In this document: positions 51,401 to 60,400 of the stretch, piece after piece
Position numbering within the stretch: the first letter of the stretch is position 1
Layout: every line of letters begins with the position of its first letter
Assembly (NCBI GenBank): GCA_038380435.1
Contig: JAWZYU010000034.1
Span: 6,802,704-6,866,703, forward strand
DNA: 64,000 nt
DNA from: Ryuthela nishihirai
Taxonomy: Eukaryota; Arthropoda; Arachnida; Araneae; Heptathelidae
Direction: 5' to 3'
Position numbers and translations under genes: made by a program
The notes under the pieces: generated by a model
What the model saw: the letters and a program-made list of their open reading frames with translations, nothing else
The model's database searches: none
Told to the model about the DNA's origin: nothing

Positions 51401-54400
51401 CATTTACAACCAATTCCTTATACCCTCCTTTAACCTGTCATTTCTAGCACAGAACAAATTATTTCAAAAATTGAAATAATAAATAAGTGTTCTTATTGCT
51501 GCACAACTGTTTCTGTAAAATGTTTCAATATTTAACAAAAATTACAATAGAACTTCACAGTGCAGTAATTAAAATTAAACAATATCTTTGATTCTCTGTG
51601 AAACTGTTAAATTTTTAAAACACTTCAACAAAATACCTTTGCTACCTAGTATCAAAAATAATGAATGAGATTTAACACACTGTAGAGGTGACAAGTGGGA
51701 GGATCTTCATAGATGAAAGTAGATAGCGAGTGACATGTTCATTTTATAAAGTCCTTGCCTGAAAATAATAGAGTCACAGCAGATTCATAGTGAAGAAGGT
51801 GATGAGGGATGTCAATAAGTTGGAGTTGGTTTCTTAAACTTGTTTGTTGAGTGTGGGGGAGGGACAGGGGCAATAAATTGCATCGTCAACTCAGCTCTGA
51901 GATTCGGATTGGTTGGGAGATGTGCAGATGGCCGTAATGTGATCTGCATGTGAAGGAGGTGAATAAGAGTGCATAGAATTCTAGTAACTATTTGAGATTT
52001 GAGAATTAGAGGAGAGCTTTATGGTGTGAATAAATTAAAATTTGTATTATTTTCCATTGCATTTGGATTAAATGTGTGACTAATTTAACATATTGTTAGT
52101 TATCTGCTGCATGTGATTTATAATAAATGTTTTAATGAGGGATTTAATATAGGTTGGATGTATATCTATATGCATAGGGATTGATTACCATTTTGTTAGG
52201 TGTAGGGGATTGCATTAGGAAATGTGTGTGTGTATGCAGGGTTATTATCCTCTAGTTGCCAATTCCTAGTATGAATATGTGAAAGTTTAAGTATTTGAAG
52301 GAGGCCTGGGGATATGTATGTTATTGAAAGTGGAAACAGTGATCAGAAACAGGCATGGTTAGGGGAGCTTTGCATATCTCTGAGAGGTAACTGACATCAC
52401 ATAAGGATCAGTGCCAAGCTGGGAGAAGTGGGATGATGTCTGTGTTGCAGAGTACTTTATTAAGGACATTTTCTTTGATGGTGAGTTGGAATTTGATAGG
52501 GGGGATATTATGATTTTTGCTGAGTGAGAATCTGTGGGTAGCTTGTTTTCAGTTATTACTTGAAATAATGCAATTTTTTATAGTTTATTTAAAATGTCAT
52601 GTTTATATTCTCAAGTCAGACATTAAATAGGATGAGGTTTTTCCCTATGTATTTGCTTTTCGGGAAGATTTTACCTGTGGTGTTTTTGAGTTGGATATAG
52701 TTTACTCCTCCAGAGAAAATTGGCATATTGTCACAATCATTTCGAACAAGTTGAGATATTGTGTGTGACATTTTAATAGGATATTTATAATGAAAAAGTT
52801 CCAGGGTAGTTTTAACAGATTATGTTGAATTATTATTGATGTATAGTAGGATGATGATGATGATAGTAGGGTTAATGTGTATTTTTATGTTTCTTTATTT
52901 GTTGGTGCTGGGGGGTCCTGGGATTATTTGCCTTTGATTTGTTTATGAACTTTGCTGATGGTGTGTGATGTGTATCTAGCTTGTTCAGCAAGTTCAAAAA
53001 AATGTTTGATTTCATTGTTTAGTTCTTCTTCAACTAAACTATATACATCTATATGCAGAAAACCTACAGTTATCCTAACATAATAACTAGCACCTCTTTC
53101 CACCCAAAACAACTACAAATCATCAACCTTCCACTCATGCTTTATCAGAGCCTATTACTACAATATGTTAGAAGCACTAAACAATGAAATCAAATACGTT
53201 TTCGAACTTGTGAACTAGCTGATACACATCACACACCCTCAACAAATCGTAAATGTTCGTAAATGAATCAAATTCAAACAGTCTCAGAACCCCCAAATTC
53301 AGCAAATAAAGAAATGGAGAAATGTAAAATCGCCCTACCATAGATCAATGATAATTTCACATATTCTGTTAAAAAATACCCTGAAACCTTTTCATTGTAA
53401 AGTCTCGATTAAAATGTCAAATACAATATCTCAACTTGTTTTTCAAAATGATCACAGCTATATACTTAGCTCTGGAGGGTTATACTATATGCAACTCAAA
53501 AATTCCACAGGTAAAATCTTCCTAAAAAGAAATACATAGGGAAAACCCCCATGGCATTTAATACCAACTTAAAGAGCATAAACACCTCTTAAATAAATTA
53601 CGAAAAAAAAAACATTACCTCAAGTAATCACCAAAAACAATCTACCACAGATTTTTATTGAGTGAAAATCATAATATCCCCACCTACCAAATTCCAACTC
53701 GCCATCACAGAAAACATCCTTATTAACTTAAAATTAACTGAAGTCTGCAACACAGACATCGACTGATTTCCCCCAGCTTGGTATCTTCGTAAAATTCCCT
53801 GCCCTGCCCACAGTCAGTAGGGGACACACCGATGGGCTTGAAAAGGCCGCCATCTGTCGGATGGGACTTTAAGCGGTGGCCCCGTGTGCGGGAGAGTCAT
53901 ACCCTGTGCACGTTAAAGAACACGCTGGATGGCCTTGACTGAAGGTTACCATCTGTCTCCCAACAGCTGTTCCAGTGGGTCCCCTCCCCCAACCTTCTCT
54001 GAGCCTTCAGGGTCCATGTGATCTGGCCATTTAGCCCATGGTGTGCAAAAAAGTGCCACTCAGAGGTAAAACAACCCAAACAACCCAACCCCCAGCTTGG
54101 CATTTGATCCTTAGGGAATATCAGCTACCCCTGAGAGATATAATGCTCACTTAACCACACTCTCTATACTTACCCTGATCAGTATTTCCACCTTCAATCA
54201 CTTATATATCCCAGGCCACCTTCAAATACTTAAATTATCACAAATTTATACTAGAAATCAGCAACTAGAAGATAATAAACCCTCCTCACACACACACACA
54301 CACACTTCCTAATGCAACCCTCTTCTCCCACTGAAATGATAATCAACCCCTATACATATAGACATACATCATTATTGTTGTCATTATCAGCCATGGGATC

Positions 54401-57400
54401 CAACCAGATTGTGCCCAGGTCAATTGGTTTGGAAACAAAAAAAAAATACTAGACACAGGCAAAACAGAAAATTTCTGTGTGAAATGTACTTTATAATTAT
54501 ATATGCACAAAACATCAAGGTACAGTAACCTTTTTACCTCATGAAGTAAATAAATGAGGAGGATGTGAAAACCAGTTAGGAGTAATGATGTAGATGTGCA
54601 TTTAATTGTGGGTGAATGGCTGGCTGAGCCTTTGTAGCTGAATAGTTATACCACAGGAACAGTTTTCATCTCAGCACTCACACACTCGAATTCCTCATTC
54701 AGAATTTCTGAAAGTTCATTTTGGCTGCCCATGATTGAGTGAAACTATGTGTTGTAGATATACAGCTGGTGAAAAACTTCCTACATCAAATTGCTGTAAT
54801 TCTGCTTGTAAGCACAAATGTGAGAATCACCCTTTTGTACTAGTCAACAGTGATTCATATCATTTCCAATTGTTATCTGTACCTATATAGATAATGGTAT
54901 AGTGGGCTGAAAATTGACAAATATTTGTGTCTGTAAAGTACTAAAGATTATAAATAATGAAAGAAACTCGACTTATTTAGTATCTACTAATAAATTACCA
55001 CTTTGAAGTCGATTCAAAATTTTAGAGGAAAAATTGTCTTGAGCCAGGTGGGATACGAACCCATGACTTCCTGATAACATGTCAGGTGCTCTGGATCGCT
55101 GAACTACCGGCCGCCGATCAAGATCTCCTCTAATTGATGATATGAACATTTTCTACCTACAGTACATATTCCATTATGTCACATGTAGGCACTGTTCAGG
55201 CAATCTAGCCACAAGTGGCAGATAAATGCCATATAGATGGGAAGTATATATTACAAGTATACAGTTGATTAAATATTGAATAAACTCGACTGTTTTGGAT
55301 ACACTAAGTAATTACCACTTTTGATTCGATTCAAATTTTAGAAGAAAAATTGTCTTGAGCCGGGTGGGATATGAACCTACGACCTCCTGATAACATGCCA
55401 GGTTCTCTGCCCACTGAGCTACTGGTTGTTGATCAATTGCTCCTCTACTGCTGATATGCTATACACCATATCAATCACTGTCTTTTGAGTGCATTTGGGG
55501 ATTCTATTCTTCAGAGTTTTCCAGGCATGTGTACACAGCCATCTACTCTACAAGAGCCTCCTAACTGATACTTTTTTTTTGTGAGCAAATCAGAATCTTC
55601 ATCACTCCTGGTATGATCAATAGTACCTTGTATTTAGACTGATAGCTCAATGGGCAGAGCAACTGACATTGTCATCAGGAGATCGTGGCTCAGATCCTAC
55701 CCAGCTTAAGACAATTTTTCCCATACACCCATCTTCATCCTGTTGTTACTTAAAACAGCTTAATAGTAGTTAAATGCTCAGTAAATCAATGATAAGCTGT
55801 GAATTCATTTGCCTATCATAATTAACTTTCTGCATCATAAAACTGTCTAGGTGCATTGAACAAGTTAATCGTTATTCTAGGGGGGGGGGGATAAACTGTC
55901 AAGTATTTGTCAGATTTTTAATCTATATGCTTCTTAATAATAGTTCCCTTTTTGTAGATGAAGTAGATTCTTTGCTTAATGAAAGGAAAGAAAATGAGCA
56001 TGAAGCTAGCAGGAGATTGAAGACAGAATTCTTAGTAGAGTTTGATGGGGTAAGTAGCTATTTGTTTCCTTATCCACTCTACTGAGACATTTTTAAATCA
56101 AATATTATAAATAAATATTGTAAGAGGAAAAAATTATGTGATACCTTCATACATCATAATAGATATTGAACATAGTAAAGCTTTATAGCACAACCATCAT
56201 AACCTTCTTTAAATAAGTGTCAATTTCCTCCTCCTTAGCTCAAATGGTAGAGCAGCTGGTACATAGCCAGATCTCAAGTTCGAGTCCAAGAGGCAGAAGG
56301 GTGGTATTTTTCACACTTGCTTAATTACTGCATATGATTATCATTGTATTGAGATTCATTCCTTTATATCAAATTGGTTGCTGTTCTATGGCAGAGAGGT
56401 TTTTTCCATCCAGAGCTTTGATGCTGTATATCTGAATACCCCAAGATACAACATTACTTGATATGTGGTTATAAAAGCTTGGTTCTCATCAGTTTAAGCA
56501 GTGCATGGCCAATACTTAAAGTCACATTGCAAAGCTTCAGAGCACAAACATCATAATCTTTCTTTAAAAAAATTCCTCAAGCAGCTGCTTGCCACAGAGG
56601 TCTGACAGAAGCCTGTCAGTTTATTACACCATAGTAGAAGGTCTGTGAGGAAGGTGAGACCTCAACAGAAAGACAACACAACATCCATACCTTACCTGGA
56701 GTTCGAATCCAGGTCCCTTTGATCAACAGCCAAGCACACTAACCACCCGGCCATGGGTTGGTAAGCAAGTGTAAATTGTCCCCACCTTAGTTCAAATAGT
56801 AGAACAAGTGGCATGTAACCAGGATTTCCTGAATTAGAGTCAAAGAAGCAGATAGATGGATTTTTTTCACACTTGTTTTGTTACTACATCTTGTTTATAC
56901 TTTGTCCTCCATTTATTGTTGCTTTCATTTCCTTTTAGAAAGGAAAAAGTGTCTGATTCCAGCGTATATGTTATTTTGTCAGATTTTATTCATATGCTTA
57001 GGGATATACAACACAGTCATATCAGAATAATATGACCACCTACCATAGTATATGTATAATAGGTGGTCATATTATTCTGATATGATTGTGTAGACTTTTA
57101 GGATTCTCAGGTTGAATTAAACACTAACAACTAGTTGAAATTTAAGATGGACTCATCCAAATGGTGCTATTTCTTTGTTTTAACTATGCTTTACTAGTTG
57201 TTTGGGTCATTAGGGCATTAAAGGGTTAAAAAAGGCTTTGTTAAAATTTAATTTTTTTGAGAAGGAGATTTAGGCTAAATTTCAGCTTTTTTTTCCCTTT
57301 CAAAGTTATTGAAAACTGACAGCTAATACTTAATGTGGCTTAAAATATCTCAATAAATTACATCATTTTATGTTTTATATATTTAACAGAAACATTACAC

Positions 57401-60400
57401 AATTTCATTTTTATCTGTGTTAAATGAAATAATTGCAAGTGCAAAATCAAACAAATTTTGAAACCCTTGAATCAGTGGGACCTCACTGTACTTATTTCTA
57501 CAGTTATATTGTGTATACAAATATAGTGTAAAATTTTTTTATATTGTTGAAATCAGCATTTTTTTTTTAATTCAGCAGTTTATTTTAGTGTATTATCATG
57601 TAAAATTTGATAAGTAATTAAGATAAAGGTTTGAAATTTTGCTCACATATAATCCACAATGGGCTCTAGTTTTTAGATTTTTTTTTCCCCTGCAGTTTCT
57701 CTTTTCTTTTTTTATTCCTTTTCTTTTTTCAGTCCATCAGCTGTTCACTAAGAGCACTGTCATGCAAAATAATTGTATCCATTCCCATGATTAAGTTTTC
57801 AACTGCAAGAACATAATACATGCCAATGGTTCTCACATGACACCTAAATGCTTACTTCAGTTATAGGAGGTTACTGATGTTTTCATGATACACATGGTCT
57901 GACAGGTCCACAACCACAACTCACATGGTTAGGTGAATATGAATGAGAATTAATTTGCAATACATTATGTATACTTACTGAAAATTTTAAATAGCATTCC
58001 ATTCTTCACCACTTACAACAACATAGTGGATGAAGGTTGCCTCAGTCAGCATCATGCCAGGCCCATAATCTGTAGTTCCCAGGTTCCCACATGGGCAAAC
58101 ATTGAGATTTTTCTCCGCTTAATCCTCACCCTGCCCTGGATCAGAAAGGAAACATTGGGCTTGGAAAGGCTGCCATCCATTGGATGGAACATAAAGCTGT
58201 GGCCCCTTGTTCAGGAGAACAACTGGATGGCCTTGATGGGAGGCTCTCATATCTCCTAATGGCTGTCCAGTGGATCCCTTTACCACAACCATCTCTTGAA
58301 CCCTTTAAGGTCCTTGTGACCTGGCCATTTATCTCACTGTGTGCAAAAAAAGTGCCACTCAGAGGTAATACAACCCAAATGACAAAGCAACAGCATAGTA
58401 GATGGCTAGGGGCATTTCCACAACAAATGAATCAAATCTGGTAGAGTGAAATAAATAAATGTATTTCAGCTACTTTTGACCATCAATTGCAGAAACTGAC
58501 TTTGCTAAAACAACCTTTCAATTGCTGCAGACCACAGTAAATAATGTTGATGCAGAATGACACTCATTTTCAAAGAAAATGAAGTTTGTCAACCTATGCA
58601 CCATCTAACAGTAGAAATTTGAACTAATTGATGATACAGAACATGAAAGTAGTAATATTTCATTAGTTTTTTAATTTCCAGTATTTGAAGACCAGTAGTA
58701 GCTGGAATATATTGAGTGATTCAAAACTCGTGCAACCCAAAATGTAAATGCTTATTATTTTGCGCCAACTGAATGGAATTGAATATTAATTCTAATGTTG
58801 ACAACCCTGCAGTCATTGACATTATGCAACACTGTTTATTTCTCACACTGTCAGTTCTTTGTTGATGATGTGTATTGTACTAGTTGCCCATAAGGAAATT
58901 TTCCCAGGCTGAAAATGTGTACATAGTTGAGCATTATTTAACAGCAAAATTATTTTTAACTTCAATGAATAGTTTCCTGATTCTCCAGTACCCAAGAAGT
59001 CTACAGTATTACATTTAATTGCATGATTCTGCAATAATTTTCTAATATGGGTTGTGCAAAGTTTGAATCGCTCTTTGAACAACAGAATTGTTTACCACAA
59101 GATTTTATTTCAGAAATCAAAACCTAAATAATAATTATGTCACAAAATAAATAATAAATTATTCCTCATGCGGCTGCTTGCCATGGTGGTCTAGCTGGAG
59201 CCTGTCGGTATAATTACACCATAGAGAATGTTTATGAAGAAATCAGTACCTCAGCAGAATAACAACACATGAAATATTTTCATTTATCCAGATCTCAAAC
59301 TCGGGTTCATTTAATTAGTTGCTATCTATTCAGCAAACTGAGATATATGCACTAATCAATCAGCCACTGGGATAAACCATTCATCCAAATATGTTTAATT
59401 CTAGAGTTTTGTGTGATTATTATCACATAAACGTTTTGCATAAGTTCTGTATACATTTTTTTTTTAGAATGATCAGTCTGCTGTCAAATATTCCAGCTTC
59501 CATAACATTAAATGCTGAATAAATATTATTGAACATCGAGATTAAATAGATTTTATTTAAATATTTCGTTTCAATCTCTTTTTCTCATAAAATGCTTATT
59601 CTAGAGGTTATGGAGCCTAGCTTTTAGCTTCAACTGGTAAAATATGGAAATTCTCTAATAATTTGGTATTGCTTTGCATGTGTGTAATATTACTAATGGA
59701 TTAATATCTTGTGACAAGACTCTTTAGATACGGCTTTCAAAAATACTCAATGTGGTCTGTGTAAAATAAAGTGTCATCCATGTTATATGCTGTTTAGGAA
59801 AGGCAACTCCTCAGATCTAGCAAGAGTGCCATTTCTCCTACTTAATCATTCATATTCTAAAATTATTCTATTCCCATTATACAGAATTTTTTTCAACAAG
59901 CAATTTTTCTTTAAATATTTGCTTCAGTACTAAAAAGTTACTGTAAATCTGTAATCATCATCAAATAGCTCTCTGTGGCTATAGATTGTGATACTAATAT
60001 ATGAGCCAGCTATCCTGATGGTTAAGTGGAAAGTGTTTTTGGCTACTGATCAAAGGGATTTGGATTCAAGCCCTGGATAAGGATGGACATTTAGTATCTT
60101 GTACTGTCTTTCTGCTGAGACTTCACCTTCCTCATAGATCTCTATGATTATTAACTGACTGGCTCCTGTTGAACCTCTGTGGCAAACAGCTGTTTGAGGG
60201 GTAATTTTTTTATACTAATATGGTACCTGGCAGCCATAACAAAAGCAATTTAATGAGATGAATTTGAACTTCATCCAATTTCATTTATCTCTAAAATTTA
60301 AGGACATTATTCGTATTAGACATGTGGTGTGGTCATCCTATTATTATTAGCCATATTGGTATGAAATATCAATTTTTAAAGCAATGATAGTTGTGTGGCC

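Larger units (their letters stand above)
51545..54372. mobile_element. Penelope-like element, inverted pair
   Basis: Left half (51545 to about 53060) reads on the minus strand, right half (about 53140-54372) on the plus strand. Both contain, in order, an LNNEIK stretch, an FHYK/FHCK..IKMS.TISQLV stretch, a GIY-YIG-like block, and the same non-coding 3' text. The left half continues into terminal-repeat sequence matching 2844-3304 and 4464-4956. Penelope-like elements carry RT plus GIY-YIG endonuclease and often have odd, partly inverted copies. Only the C-terminal, post-RT part is visible, and it has stops. Confidence 0.7.

Noticed and set aside
54281..54306. CA microsatellite as a regulatory element
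   Set aside because: It is a short CACACA run within the Penelope-like right arm, matching a TGTGTG run in the left arm; ordinary repeat content.
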